Position numbers and translations under genes: made by a program
Assembly: GCF_000024925.1 (NCBI RefSeq)
Contig: NC_013521.1
Span: forward strand, 682,001-746,000
Source of the DNA: Sanguibacter keddieii DSM 10542
Lineage (GTDB): Bacteria > Actinomycetota > Actinomycetes > Actinomycetales > Cellulomonadaceae
Direction of reading: 5' to 3'
DNA length: 64,000 nucleotides
Notes under the pieces: generated by a model
What the model saw: only the letters and a program-made list of their open reading frames with translations
Told to the model about the DNA's origin: nothing
Database searches by the model: none
Part shown: piece after piece, positions 9,361 through 17,806 of the stretch
Position numbering within the stretch: the first letter of the stretch is position 1
Layout of the letters: every line of letters starts with the position of its first letter

Positions 9361-10047
9361 ATGACGACCGTGGCACCAGCGAACCCCCGGACGGACAGCC
9401 GCGCGAGCCGCGCGGTGCGGGAGGAGATCCTCTACTGCTGCCGCGAGTCGGTCCGCGTCGGCCTGAACTTCAACACCCAGGGCAACATCAGCGTGCGGCT
9501 CCCGGGCACGCACGACGGCGCCGACGCCATCGTCATCACGCCCTCCGACGTCCGGTACGACGCGATGAGCGTCGACGACATGGTGGTCGTGGGGCTCGAC
9601 GGCACCGTCCTCGAGGGAGACCTGCTCCCGTCGACGGAGCTCCCGGTGCACCTCGAGCACTACCTGCGCCGCCCCGACGTGCAGGCGATCGTCCACACGG
9701 AGTCCACCTTCGTCAACGTCCTCGGTGCGCTCGGCCGGAGGATCGACCCCGTGCTGCTCAACATGGTGCTCTACGCCAAGGGGCCGGTCGAGACCATGCC
9801 CTTCGAGTTCTCGACCAACGCCGACTTCGGGCGCCGCAGCGCCGAGCTCATGGGCGACGCGGTGAACGCCGTCGTGTGGGGCAACCACGGGCTGCTGGCG
9901 GTCGGGACCTCCCTCAAGCTCGCGTTCAAGGTGGCCGTGGCCGTCGAGGAGAACGCCGAGGTCCTGCTCCGGGCGAGCGCTGCGGGGACGCCGAACGTGC
10001 TCGTCTACGACGACATCGACGTGCCGGAGGGGGCTCGCCTGCCCTGA
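9361..10047 (+). CDS. Class II aldolase/adducin-like protein with HxE metal motif
   Basis: 228 residues of the L-fuculose-phosphate aldolase/L-ribulose-5-phosphate 4-epimerase fold. The motifs GNISVRLPG (substrate loop), [16 protein letters not shown] (catalytic Glu93) and [10 protein letters not shown] (His176) are present. In FucA and AraD two zinc ligands form HxH; here the sequence is His112-Thr-Glu114, so the second His is replaced by Glu. Spacing from Glu93 to His112 (19) and to His176 (83) matches FucA, so the alignment is sound. The protein may still bind a metal with Glu, or have a different activity. ATG 9361 follows AGAGG at good spacing. It is preceded by a LacI-type operator. The physiological substrate is unknown. 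Confidence 0.8.
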   Translation: MTTVAPANPRTDSRASRAVREEILYCCRESVRVGLNFNTQGNISVRLPGTHDGADAIVITPSDVRYDAMSVDDMVVVGLDGTVLEGDLLPSTELPVHLEHYLRRPDVQAIVHTESTFVNVLGALGRRIDPVLLNMVLYAKGPVETMPFEFSTNADFGRRSAELMGDAVNAVVWGNHGLLAVGTSLKLAFKVAVAVEENAEVLLRASAAGTPNVLVYDDIDVPEGARLP

Positions 10048-10088
10048 CGCAGGGGGCGGTCCAGAGTCTGGATGCTGGCTGGGATCCG

Positions 10089-10116
10089 CTACTTCTCGCG
10101 TGCCCTGAGCCGATAA
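10089..10116 (+). promoter_or_regulatory. Possible sigma-28 (FliA/WhiG-class) promoter for the chemoreceptor gene
   Basis: GCCGATAA at 10109-10116 exactly equals the flagellar sigma-28 -10 consensus. At the canonical 15-base spacing lies CTACT (10089-10093), matching CTAAA at three of five positions. It is 35 bases upstream of the chemoreceptor start, and motility-class control is usual for such genes. Confidence 0.45.
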
Positions 10117-10151
10117 GGAGCGGACGTCCCCCTGCTCCGAACGGAAAGCCC

Positions 10152-11753
10152 ATGACACGCACGACCAGCCTCACGCGGACCAACCCGCTCCGCGACCTGC
10201 CAGTCGGGACGAAGATCATGCTCGTCCTCGGCGGGATGGCTCTCATGATGATCGTCATCGCGACGATCTCCATCCTCCGCTTCAACGCCCTCGACGCCGC
10301 GGGCAAGCAGCTGGCCGAGGACAACATCGCGTCGACGCGAGTCCTCAACGAGATCCAGCGCAGCTACCAGGGCGACCGCACCCGCCACCTCCAGTACGGC
10401 CTCGCCGACGCGGCCGGACGGCAGGAGCTCAAGGACGACCTCGCGACCCGCCGCGCCGACCTCGACGACCTCGTGACGTCCTACGACCGCTTCGTCGTCG
10501 ACACCCAGGCCATGGCGGACTTCGACGCCGCGCTCGACTCCTACTACTCCTTCGCCGACTCCACGCTCATGCCAGCGGCCGACTCGGGCGACCTCGCCGA
10601 GTTCAGCGAGCTCACCGCGGAGCTCCGGTCCCTCTCGACCGGTGTGCTCGACCCGCTCAAGGCCGAGTTCGAGGCCGAGATCGCCCAGGCCGAGCAGCGC
10701 TCGGACGCCTCGCACGACTCTGCGCAGCTCGCGATCCGCCTGGTGCTCCTCGCCCTGCTCGTCGGTCTGGTCCTGCCGACCGTCCTCGCGGTGCTCGTCG
10801 TCCGTCGCATCCTCGGTGACCTCCGTGGTGTCCGTGGCGCGCTCGTCGCCATGGCCGACGGTGACCTCACCGTGGGATCCGGGGTGACCGGTCGCGACGA
10901 GGTCGCGCAGATGGCAGCCGCCCTCGACGAGGCGCAGGCCAACCTGCGCACCGTGATGGGCGACGTCGTCGAGTCCTCGCAGACCGTCGCCGCCGCTGCC
11001 GAGGAGCTCGCCGCGTCGTCGAGCCAGGTCGCCGCCGGCTCGGAGGAGACCTCGAGCCAGGCCGGTGTGGTCGCGTCGGCAGCAGAGCAGGTCTCGCGCA
11101 ACGTCCAGACCGTCGCGGCCGGTGCCGAGGAGATGAGCGCGTCGATCCGCGAGATCGCGCAGAGCTCGTCCGACGCGGCCAAGGTCGCCGCGCAGGCGAC
11201 CACCATGGCCGAGACCACCAACGTCACCGTCGGCCGCCTCGGCGACTCGTCGCAGGAGATCAGCCAGGTGGTCAAGACCATCAACTCGATCGCCGAGCAG
11301 ACCAACCTGCTGGCCCTCAACGCGACCATCGAGGCCGCACGCGCCGGGGAGGCCGGCAAGGGCTTCGCAGTCGTGGCCGGTGAGGTCAAGGAGCTCGCGC
11401 AGGAGACCGCCCGCGCGACCGAGGACATCGCGCGCAAGGTCGAGACCATCCAGGGCGAGACCAGCGGAGCCATGGCGGCGATCGCCGAGATCTCCTCGAT
11501 CATCGCGAGCATCAACGACTACCAGCTGACCATCGCGTCGGCCGTCGAGGAGCAGACCGCGACGACCAACGAGATGTCCCGCTCGGTCGCCGAGGCGGCG
11601 ACGGGCTCCGGCGAGATCGCCGCGAACATCGTCGGCGTCGCGACGTCGGCTTCGTCGTCGACCGAGGTCGTCGGCCAGATGGGCGGCGCGATCTCCGAGC
11701 TCGCCGGCCTCGCCACCGAGCTCCGCGCCCGCGTCGAACGCTTCCGCTACTGA
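10152..11753 (+). CDS. Methyl-accepting chemotaxis protein
   Basis: 533-residue transmembrane chemoreceptor. Membrane segment 1 is at residues 21-43. A helical four-helix-bundle ligand domain follows ([16 protein letters not shown]; about residues 45-190). Membrane segment 2 is at about 195-220, then a HAMP domain ([22 protein letters not shown]). The cytoplasmic coiled coil has the highly conserved signalling tip [19 protein letters not shown] and [12 protein letters not shown]. It signals to CheW/CheA to control flagellar rotation. The presence of this gene implies a motile organism, though no che or flagellar genes lie in the window. ATG 10152 starts just before the first membrane helix. 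The ligand is unknown. Confidence 0.95.
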   Translation: MTRTTSLTRTNPLRDLPVGTKIMLVLGGMALMMIVIATISILRFNALDAAGKQLAEDNIASTRVLNEIQRSYQGDRTRHLQYGLADAAGRQELKDDLATRRADLDDLVTSYDRFVVDTQAMADFDAALDSYYSFADSTLMPAADSGDLAEFSELTAELRSLSTGVLDPLKAEFEAEIAQAEQRSDASHDSAQLAIRLVLLALLVGLVLPTVLAVLVVRRILGDLRGVRGALVAMADGDLTVGSGVTGRDEVAQMAAALDEAQANLRTVMGDVVESSQTVAAAAEELAASSSQVAAGSEETSSQAGVVASAAEQVSRNVQTVAAGAEEMSASIREIAQSSSDAAKVAAQATTMAETTNVTVGRLGDSSQEISQVVKTINSIAEQTNLLALNATIEAARAGEAGKGFAVVAGEVKELAQETARATEDIARKVETIQGETSGAMAAIAEISSIIASINDYQLTIASAVEEQTATTNEMSRSVAEAATGSGEIAANIVGVATSASSSTEVVGQMGGAISELAGLATELRARVERFRY

Positions 11754-11770
11754 CCCACCCCACACACCCT

Positions 11771-11832
11771 CATGCCCGTGGCGCGACAGCAGGGCCCTCT
11801 CCGGAGGGTCACGCGGTCGCGCCACGGGCATG
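11771..11832. repeat. 62-bp palindromic element, copy 1
   Basis: A 62-base inverted repeat. The outer 17-bp arms are perfect (CATGCCCGTGGCGCGAC and its complement) and an inner stem CCCTC/GAGGG lies near the centre. It begins 17 bases after the chemoreceptor stop and would terminate its transcript. The same length, ends and core recur at 52023-52084, suggesting a dispersed repeat family. Confidence 0.8.
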
Positions 11833-11895
11833 AGAGGGGGCGGACGGCCGGGATATCGCTTCCCCCCGGGGGGTTGGGTCTGGGAGGATCGTGGG

Positions 11896-12945
11896 GTGAC
11901 CCTCTTCAACGCTGATGACTCCCGCTACTCCTCGATGCCCTACCGCCGCGCAGGTCGCAGCGGACTCGACCTCCCGGCACTGTCGCTGGGCCTCTGGCAC
12001 AACTTCGGTGACACCACCCCCTTCGAGACGCAGCGCTCAGTCCTGCGCCGCGCCTTCGACCTCGGCATCACGCACTTCGACCTCGCGAACAACTACGGCC
12101 CGCCCTACGGCTCCGCAGAGGAGAACTTCGGCCGCCACATGGTCGACGACTTCCGCCCCTACCGCGACGAGCTCGTCATCTCGAGCAAGGCCGGCTACGA
12201 CATGTGGCCCGGACCCTACGGCGACGGTGGCTCGCGCAAGTACCTGCTGAGCTCGCTCGACCAGTCGCTCAAGCGGATGAACCTCGACTACGTCGACATC
12301 TTCTACTCCCACCGCCCCGACCCGACGGTGCCGATCGAGGAGACGATGGGTGCGCTGCACACCGCCGTCACCAGCGGCCGCGCGCTCTACGCCGGCATCT
12401 CGAACTACAGCCCCGCGCAGACCCGCGTCGCGCAGGAGGTCCTCGCGGACCTCGGCACCCCGCTGCTCATCCACCAGCCCAGCTACTCGATGTTCAACCG
12501 GCACGTCGAGATGCCCGATGCCGGGAAGACCGACGACCCGGACGCGACGGGCCAGTCGCTCCTCGACACCGTCGGCGACCTCGGCATCGGCATGATCGTG
12601 TTCTCCCCGCTGGCGCAGGGCATGCTCACCGACCGCTACCTCGACGGCAACGTCCCGTCGGACTCGCGTGCTGCGGTCGGGCACTTCCTCAAGGGCGAGT
12701 CGATCAGCGAGACGTACCTCGAGCGGGCCCGCGCGCTCAACGAGATCGCCGACGGCCGTGGGCAGACCCTCGCCCAGCTCGCCCTCACCTGGCTGCTGCG
12801 CGACGACCGTGTCACGTCGACGCTCATCGGTGCGAGCAGCGTCGCGCAGCTCGAGAACAACGTCCAGGCGGCCCACGCGGCACCGCTCACGGCCGACGAG
12901 ATCGCGGCCATCGAGCCCTTCGCGGTCGACGGGACCAACCGGTGA
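11896..12945 (+). CDS. Aldo/keto reductase, L-glyceraldehyde-3-phosphate reductase (YghZ/MgrA) type
   Basis: 349 residues of the NADPH-dependent TIM-barrel AKR14-like group. Key features are SLGLWHNFG, DLANNYGPPYGSAE (catalytic Asp and Tyr), ISSKAGYDMWPGPYGDGGSRKYL (Lys), FYSHRPDP (His), ISNYS and the C-terminal cofactor patch LIGASSVAQLENN. Family members reduce aldehydes such as L-glyceraldehyde 3-phosphate and methylglyoxal. GTG 11896 is chosen because GGAGG lies 8 bases upstream. The stop overlaps the next gene by GTGA, so it is translationally coupled to the ThuA-like gene. Confidence 0.9.
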   Translation: MTLFNADDSRYSSMPYRRAGRSGLDLPALSLGLWHNFGDTTPFETQRSVLRRAFDLGITHFDLANNYGPPYGSAEENFGRHMVDDFRPYRDELVISSKAGYDMWPGPYGDGGSRKYLLSSLDQSLKRMNLDYVDIFYSHRPDPTVPIEETMGALHTAVTSGRALYAGISNYSPAQTRVAQEVLADLGTPLLIHQPSYSMFNRHVEMPDAGKTDDPDATGQSLLDTVGDLGIGMIVFSPLAQGMLTDRYLDGNVPSDSRAAVGHFLKGESISETYLERARALNEIADGRGQTLAQLALTWLLRDDRVTSTLIGASSVAQLENNVQAAHAAPLTADEIAAIEPFAVDGTNR

Positions 12946-13682
12946 CGTCCGTGCCCCACGTCCTGGTGCTGTCCGGTCACGGCCGGTACCAGGACCCCTG
13001 GCACGACGGCGCCGCCACGTCGCACCGCATCGCCGAGGTCCTCACGGCGCCACGGCTCGACGGCACCGACGACCTCGCCGGGCCCGCGTACCAGGTGACG
13101 GTGCGCGGGTCCTTCCCCGGGGCGCTCGACGACCTCGACCCGACGACCGACGACGTCGACCTGCTGGTCGTCAACACCGGGTCCGGGCGCGCCGACCCCG
13201 GGTTCGACGGGGATGACGAGCGCTGGGCCGGGTTCCACGAGCGCCTGCGCGCGTGGGCCGACGCCGGGCGGCCGGTGCTCGCCGTGCACCAGGCGGCCAA
13301 CAGCTTCGCGGACTCACCCGCCTGGGAGCGGGTCCTCGGCGGGCGCTGGGTCGACGGCACGTCGATGCACCCGCCGATCGACGAGGCGACCTTCACGCTC
13401 ACCGGTGCGGGCCACCCGCTCACCGGCGAGCTGCGCGAGGCCACCTCGGGGACCGTCACGGCCTTCGACGAGCGCTACAGCTACCTCACAGTCGCCGAGA
13501 GCTCGACGGTCCTGGTCACCACGGTGCACGACGGCATCGACCACCCGGTCGTGTGGGTCTCGGGGGCCGAGGGCGTCCGCTGCGTCTACGACGCGCTCGG
13601 TCACGACGTGCGGTCCTACGACTCCCCGTCGCGCCAGGCGCTGCTCCGCACCGAGGTCGCCTGGCTCCTCGCCGGAGCCTGA
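12942..13682 (+). CDS. ThuA-like (trehalose utilization) domain protein
   Basis: 246-residue protein with the class I glutamine-amidotransferase-like fold of ThuA: VLVLSGHGRYQDPWHD, DLLVVNTGSG, LAVHQAANSF, the late WVSGAEGVRCVYDALGHD and the end helix SRQALLRTEVAWLL. ThuA proteins act in 3-keto-sugar metabolism (trehalose and related disaccharides), and the Gly-His near the C-terminus is typical. GTG 12942 overlaps the stop of the upstream aldo/keto reductase by four bases. The pairing with a reductase suggests a shared sugar-oxidation or detoxification route, but the substrate is not shown by sequence. Confidence 0.85.
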   Translation: MTSVPHVLVLSGHGRYQDPWHDGAATSHRIAEVLTAPRLDGTDDLAGPAYQVTVRGSFPGALDDLDPTTDDVDLLVVNTGSGRADPGFDGDDERWAGFHERLRAWADAGRPVLAVHQAANSFADSPAWERVLGGRWVDGTSMHPPIDEATFTLTGAGHPLTGELREATSGTVTAFDERYSYLTVAESSTVLVTTVHDGIDHPVVWVSGAEGVRCVYDALGHDVRSYDSPSRQALLRTEVAWLLAGA

Positions 13683-13722
13683 CGGGGCCTTCTGGTACCT
13701 GCGTGTCAACTCCCGGAAACGG

Positions 13723-13741
13723 GTGAGAAACACCCTCTCAC
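13723..13741. promoter_or_regulatory. Operator-like inverted repeat before the amidase gene
   Basis: GTGAGA and TCTCAC form a perfect 6-bp inverted repeat separated by 7 bases, 66 bases before the amidase start. A regulator cannot be named. Confidence 0.3.
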
Positions 13742-13807
13742 TAGCGTCGTCGCCACACCCCGCCGCACCCGCGCGGGGTGTCGCGACGACCGCCCCGTGG
13801 AGGACGC

Positions 13808-15178
13808 ATGCCTCAGATCGACCCCCGAGAAGCCGCGACGGTCCTGGCCCGAGGCCTCGGACGGCGGGACTTCCTGCGCGCGGCCGCCGCCGTCGGTGCG
13901 GGCGGTGCCGTGGCCGGTGCTCTCGCCGCGTGCGCCCCCGGCTCGTCGGCGTCCACGCCCCGCCCCACCACGACCCCGGCGCAGCGCGGGATCCTGCAGC
14001 CCGGCGCGGGCGACGTCACCGGGGACCACTACCTCGGCTCGACGCCCGACGACGTGCTGTGGGGCTACGTCCCGACCGTGCACTCCTCGCCCGTGGCCCG
14101 GATGCGGTCCGGGCAGACCATCACCATCGACGCCGTCTCGCACGAGGGGATCCTCGAGGACCAGGGCCGCGACCCGGTGAGCTACTTCGCCCAGCACGGC
14201 ATCGCGTCGTCGGACGTGCTCGAGGACGCGATCTCGATCGCCGCCGAGTACGACCGCACCCCGCGCGACTTCGTCACCGACGGCCCGCACGTGGTCACTG
14301 GCCCGGTGCACGTCGACGGGGCCGAGCCGGGCGACGTCCTCAAGATCGAGACGCTCGAGGCGATCCCGCGCGTCCCCTACGGCGTCGTGTCGAGCCGGCA
14401 CGGCAAGGGCGCGCTCGCGCTCACCGCAGACGGCACCCCGCCGGCGGGCATCACCCTCGACGAGGTCATGCCGCCCGTCGCGACCGACGGTCGTGAGTCC
14501 GACGACCCCGAGTCCTTCGGCAACATCTCGACCTTCACCGCGGTCGACGGCGACGACGGCGTCATGACCTTCGGGTCGGGCGACAGTGCCGGGACGGTCC
14601 GGTTCCCGCTCCGGCCGTTCATGGGGATGATGGGCGTCGCCTTCTCCCAGGACACCGACCCCACGGCACCGAGCGCCAACTCGATCCCGCCCACCCTCGG
14701 CGGCGGCAACATCGACATCCGCCAGCTCGGCGTGGGCTCCACCTTCTACCTGCCGGTCGCGGCCGACGGCGCGCTGTTCTACGTGGGCGACCCGCACATG
14801 GCGATGGGCGACGGCGAGGTCGCGCTCACCGCGATGGAGGGCTCGCTGCGCGGCACCTTCCGGCTCACGGTCTGCAAGCCCGGGTCCGGTGACGCACCCT
14901 CGGTCGCCTACGGCTACCCCTTCGCGGAGACCGACGACGCGTGGATCCCGATCGGGCTGTCCGACCCGGACGGGGCGGTCGACGGGCAGGTGAGCGACCT
15001 CGACGTCGCCATGCGCCGCGCGGTGGTCAACGCCCTCGACTTCCTCGAGCACGACCGCGGCATGGACCGGGCGACCGCCTACGCCTACCTGTCCGCAGCC
15101 GCCGACTTCACGGTCACGCAGGTGGTCGACCGCACCGTCGGCGTCCACGGCCTCATCTCGAAGTCCCACTTCGGGTAG
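13808..15178 (+). CDS. Exported acetamidase/formamidase family protein (Tat signal)
   Basis: 456 residues. The N-terminus has a twin-arginine signal GRRDFLRAAAAVG followed by a lipobox-like ALAAC, so the protein is exported folded and possibly lipid-anchored. The body matches the FmdA/AmdA family: SGQTITIDAVSHEG, a GPVHVDGAEPGDVLKIE stretch, PFMGMMGVAF, GGNIDIRQL, LPVAADGALFYVGDPHMAMGDGEV (metal His/Asp). Family enzymes hydrolyse formamide or acetamide to ammonia, but many periplasmic members have unknown substrates. ATG 13808 has GGAGG with good spacing. The Tat export of a normally cytosolic family is notable. Confidence 0.85.
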   Translation: MPQIDPREAATVLARGLGRRDFLRAAAAVGAGGAVAGALAACAPGSSASTPRPTTTPAQRGILQPGAGDVTGDHYLGSTPDDVLWGYVPTVHSSPVARMRSGQTITIDAVSHEGILEDQGRDPVSYFAQHGIASSDVLEDAISIAAEYDRTPRDFVTDGPHVVTGPVHVDGAEPGDVLKIETLEAIPRVPYGVVSSRHGKGALALTADGTPPAGITLDEVMPPVATDGRESDDPESFGNISTFTAVDGDDGVMTFGSGDSAGTVRFPLRPFMGMMGVAFSQDTDPTAPSANSIPPTLGGGNIDIRQLGVGSTFYLPVAADGALFYVGDPHMAMGDGEVALTAMEGSLRGTFRLTVCKPGSGDAPSVAYGYPFAETDDAWIPIGLSDPDGAVDGQVSDLDVAMRRAVVNALDFLEHDRGMDRATAYAYLSAAADFTVTQVVDRTVGVHGLISKSHFG

Positions 15179-15199
15179 TCCGGGACGCCCGCAGGCTCG

Positions 15200-15328
15200 T
15201 CACGACCCGATCGACACCATCCCGGCGGCGAGCCCGTCGAGCCTGTCGCCGCACCTCTTGCAGAGGGTGCGGGTGGCCGTCTTCACCGGGGTGCCGGTGA
15301 TCTTCGAGTCGCACTGGTCGCATCGCAT
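15200..15328 (-). CDS. Small zinc-ribbon protein, copy 1 (short)
   Basis: 42 residues starting MRCDQCDSK. Two CxxC pairs (RCDQCD and LCKRCGD) separated by about 16 residues predict a single zinc ribbon. It is almost identical over its first 36 codons to the gene at 15568-15792 but stops early, lacking the charged C-terminal tail. At DNA level about 100 bases at the start differ at only two positions, so this is a recent tandem duplicate or a truncated copy. The start is shared with copy 2. There is no strong ribosome binding site (GTGG 5 bases upstream). Function unknown. Confidence 0.6.
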   Translation of the reverse strand: MRCDQCDSKITGTPVKTATRTLCKRCGDRLDGLAAGMVSIGS

Positions 15329-15393
15329 GCAGCCACGGTAGCGGGAGGGTCGGGGCGGGTGCACCGGCCACGGGATCGTCTGCCCGCACCGGC

Positions 15394-15538
15394 GAGGTCG
15401 CACCGTGGTTCACGAGGTCGCACGATCGCAGACGAGGTCGCACTGACACGCCGAGTCCCGGCCGCTCCGCCGGACACCTGGCGTGTCTCTGCGACCTCGG
15501 TGTCAGGGGTGCGACCTGGGCGGTAGACGTGCGACCTG
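15394..15538. repeat. Symmetric 20-bp-period repeat array, copy 1
   Basis: Three copies of GAGGTCGCAC start at 15394, 15414 and 15434, exactly 20 bp apart. Their inverted counterparts (KTGCGACCTS type) end-match at 15489, 15509 and 15529, also 20 bp apart. All three pairs share one symmetry axis at 15466. Inside lies GACACGCC (15445-15452) with its complement GGCGTGTC (15480-15487). The same layout recurs at 50792-50936. It lies between two zinc-ribbon genes. It is not a CRISPR array, since units are 10 bp and no cas genes are nearby. Confidence 0.9.
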
Positions 15539-15567
15539 GCTGGCTGGGGTGAGGTTCGTGGAGGACG

Positions 15568-15792
15568 TCAGGTTGAGGAACCCGACGTGCGCTTCTTCTC
15601 GCGGGCCTCGCGTCGCTTCTCGCGCAGGGAGCTGTACCAGCCAGCGGTCGCGATCGCCTCGCCGACGCCGCCGCCTGACATCACCCCGGCGGTGAGCCCG
15701 TCGAGCCTGTCGCCGCACTTCTTGCAGAGGGTGCGGGTGGCGGTCTTCACCGGGGTGCCGGTGATCTTCGAGTCGCACTGGTCGCATCGCAT
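15568..15792 (-). CDS. Small zinc-ribbon protein, copy 2 (long)
   Basis: 74 residues. The N-terminal zinc ribbon has CDQC and LCKKCG pairs, followed by a small Gly-rich link (SGGGVGEA) and a basic helix YSSLREKRREAREKK. The Cys pattern and basic tail suggest a nucleic-acid- or protein-binding role. No named family is recognised. It is the fuller paralogue of the gene at 15200-15328, and the repeat array separates the two. It is followed downstream by that array, which could terminate its transcript. Confidence 0.65.
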   Translation of the reverse strand: MRCDQCDSKITGTPVKTATRTLCKKCGDRLDGLTAGVMSGGGVGEAIATAGWYSSLREKRREAREKKRTSGSST

Positions 15793-15862
15793 GCCACCAC
15801 CGTAGTGACACCAGCGGCGGCAGGTCGGGTGATCTGTCGAGAGACTCGCCTACTCTCGTGCC

Positions 15863-16564
15863 ATGTCGTCAGGGGAGGACGCCGACGGGCGTCGGTCGGT
15901 GCAGCCGTCAGGTCGCCTTCCTGTCGTGCTGTCGGAGCGCGAGCTCGCCACGAGAGGGCGCCGCCGGGACCGCTGGTGGCTCGTCGGCCTGGGGGCCTGG
16001 TGCGGGGCCGTCGTCTGGTGCTGGGGCGTGACGGTCGGCCGGGCGCGGACCGTGGCCCGGGTGGACGACACCTGGGTCATGTGGTGGCACCTCGCGCCGG
16101 TGCTCGCGCTCCTGGGAGCCATGTGCCTGGGCGTCGCGGCAGCTCTCTCGCTGCGGACCGGCGCACTGCGCAGGGCAGAGCTGCGGGTCCTGCCGCGCAG
16201 CCGCCGCCGGACGGGCCGGACCGTGGCGACCGTGGCCGGTGCTGCCCTGCTGACGGTGACGCTCGCAGTCGTCGCGTCTCTCCAGGGCGAGACTGTCGTC
16301 ACGGTGCTCGGTCCCTCGAGCCCGGGCGGGTGCACCGTCGTGGTCGAGGAGTCACGCGGGCTCATGAGCGGCAGCGGCAGGGTCGGGGTCCTCGGCGAGG
16401 GTGGCTGGGTCCCGGACTGGCAGGGGACGTACGGCTCGGACGACGGGTACCGCCCGTTCACCGACGGCGGGTACGAGCTGACGTGGCGCGGTGCCGAGGC
16501 CGACGTGGCCCTGGTCGACCCGAGCCAGCCCACCGGACCTCAGGCCTGGCGCGTCTCCTGCTGA
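15863..16564 (+). CDS. Hypothetical membrane protein
   Basis: 233 residues with three predicted membrane helices: LVGLGAWCGAVVWCWGVTV (about 40-58), LAPVLALLGAMCLGVAAAL (about 77-96) and VATVAGAALLTVTLAVVASL (about 120-140). An extracellular C-terminal domain follows with two cysteines (GGCTVVVEES near 153 and the last residue) that could form a disulfide. The cytosolic N-terminus is Arg-rich. The coding frame has consistent G/C third positions, supporting a real gene. No family is recognised. It ends 18 bases before the convergent ROK repressor gene. Confidence 0.7.
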   Translation: MSSGEDADGRRSVQPSGRLPVVLSERELATRGRRRDRWWLVGLGAWCGAVVWCWGVTVGRARTVARVDDTWVMWWHLAPVLALLGAMCLGVAAALSLRTGALRRAELRVLPRSRRRTGRTVATVAGAALLTVTLAVVASLQGETVVTVLGPSSPGGCTVVVEESRGLMSGSGRVGVLGEGGWVPDWQGTYGSDDGYRPFTDGGYELTWRGAEADVALVDPSQPTGPQAWRVSC

Positions 16565-16582
16565 GGAACGGGCGTGCCGCCG

Positions 16583-17803
16583 TCAGCCCAGCCAGGCGCT
16601 CGGGTCGTCGATCACCCGGCGGAGCACCTGACGCGCACCGCCGATGGTCGCGGCGGCCCCGGCGACGGGGGCGCGGACGACGCTGAAGGTGGACCACGGC
16701 GCGGACAGCACGCGGGTGGCGAGCTCGGCGTGGACGAGGGGCGCGAGGTGGTCGGCGAGCTCGGAGTAGGCGCCGCCGAGGACGATCGCGGGGACGTCGA
16801 TGAGGTTGACGAAGTCGGCGAGCGTCGCGCCGAGGGCGTGACCGGCGCGGTCGAGGGCTGCGCTCGCGGTGGGTGCGAGGTCTCCTGCCGCGTCATGACC
16901 TGCGGCCGGGGCCACGAGCTCGGCGACATCGGACCCCCGCGGCAGCCCGGCCGCGCGGAGCACTGCGTCGGTCCCGGCGTACTGCTCGAGGCACCCGGTA
17001 GCCCCGCAGGGGCACCGCGGGCCCGCGGGGTCGACGACCACGTGCCCGAGCTCGCCGCTCCAGCCGCGACCTCCGACGAACAGCTCGCGGTCGAGGACGA
17101 TCGCGGCGCCGATGCCCACGTCGGCCGAGACGTAGAGGAACGAGTCGGGGACGTCGTCGTGCCGGCCCTGCCAGGGGACCTGGGCGAGGGCGGCGAGGTT
17201 CGCCTCGTTGCCGAGCGTGATCGGGGCGTCGCCGGTGTGGGCGGCGACGGCGGAGGTGTCGACGGAGAGCTCTGCCCAGCCGAGGTTCGGTGCGACGCGC
17301 AGCGTCGACGTCCCGGGCTCGACGAGGCCGGGGAGGGCGACCTGCACGCCGGCGACCCGCAGGCCCGGGTGCGTGGCGCGGGCTGTCGCGAGCAGGCGCC
17401 CGGTGAGGTCCCCGAGCAGCGCGAGCGTGGCGGCGGGGTCGCTGCCGTGGAAGTCGCCGTGCAGCGTCTCGGTCGCGAGCGTGTCGCCGGCCAGGTCGAG
17501 GACGACCCCGGCGAGGTGCCCGACGTTGACCTCGAGCCCGACGCCCACCAGCGTCCCGCGGGCGGGGACCAGGGGGACGGCCGGCCGGCCGGCTCGGCGT
17601 GACGCGACGGGTGGGAGCTCGGTGACGATGTGCGCCTCGATGAGGCGGTCGACGAGGGAGGACACCGTGGCCCGGGTCAGACCCGTGGCGGTCGCGACGT
17701 CGGACCGCGACGGCGTGCCCCCGGCGTCGACGACGGCCCGGGCGACGAGCGCGATGTTCTGCTCGCGCAGCGAGTGCTGCCCTGCGGCCGGGGTGGCGAT
17801 CAT
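16583..17803 (-). CDS. xylR: ROK-family transcriptional regulator (probable xylose repressor)
   Basis: 406 residues. The N-terminal winged helix-turn-helix ([23 protein letters not shown], about 33-55) is followed by an ROK sugar-kinase-like domain with [18 protein letters not shown]. The zinc motif is GELGHVVVD followed by [14 protein letters not shown] (His plus three Cys). It is divergently transcribed from xylA with a 105-base gap holding an operator-like repeat, the usual XylR arrangement. It is expected to repress xylA-xylB until xylose binds. ATG 17803 is chosen at the start of the conserved N-terminus, and an upstream extension lacks coding character. The xylose assignment rests on context. 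Confidence 0.9.
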   Translation of the reverse strand: MIATPAAGQHSLREQNIALVARAVVDAGGTPSRSDVATATGLTRATVSSLVDRLIEAHIVTELPPVASRRAGRPAVPLVPARGTLVGVGLEVNVGHLAGVVLDLAGDTLATETLHGDFHGSDPAATLALLGDLTGRLLATARATHPGLRVAGVQVALPGLVEPGTSTLRVAPNLGWAELSVDTSAVAAHTGDAPITLGNEANLAALAQVPWQGRHDDVPDSFLYVSADVGIGAAIVLDRELFVGGRGWSGELGHVVVDPAGPRCPCGATGCLEQYAGTDAVLRAAGLPRGSDVAELVAPAAGHDAAGDLAPTASAALDRAGHALGATLADFVNLIDVPAIVLGGAYSELADHLAPLVHAELATRVLSAPWSTFSVVRAPVAGAAATIGGARQVLRRVIDDPSAWLG

Positions 17804-17806
17804 GTG

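Noticed and set aside
10089-11909. 606-codon open frame opposite the chemoreceptor gene
   Set aside because: Antisense shadow of a coding gene with conserved signalling motifs; no domain or ribosome binding site of its own.
15394-15538. CRISPR array
   Set aside because: Repeat units are 10 bp at 20-bp spacing, half of them inverted, and no cas genes are present.
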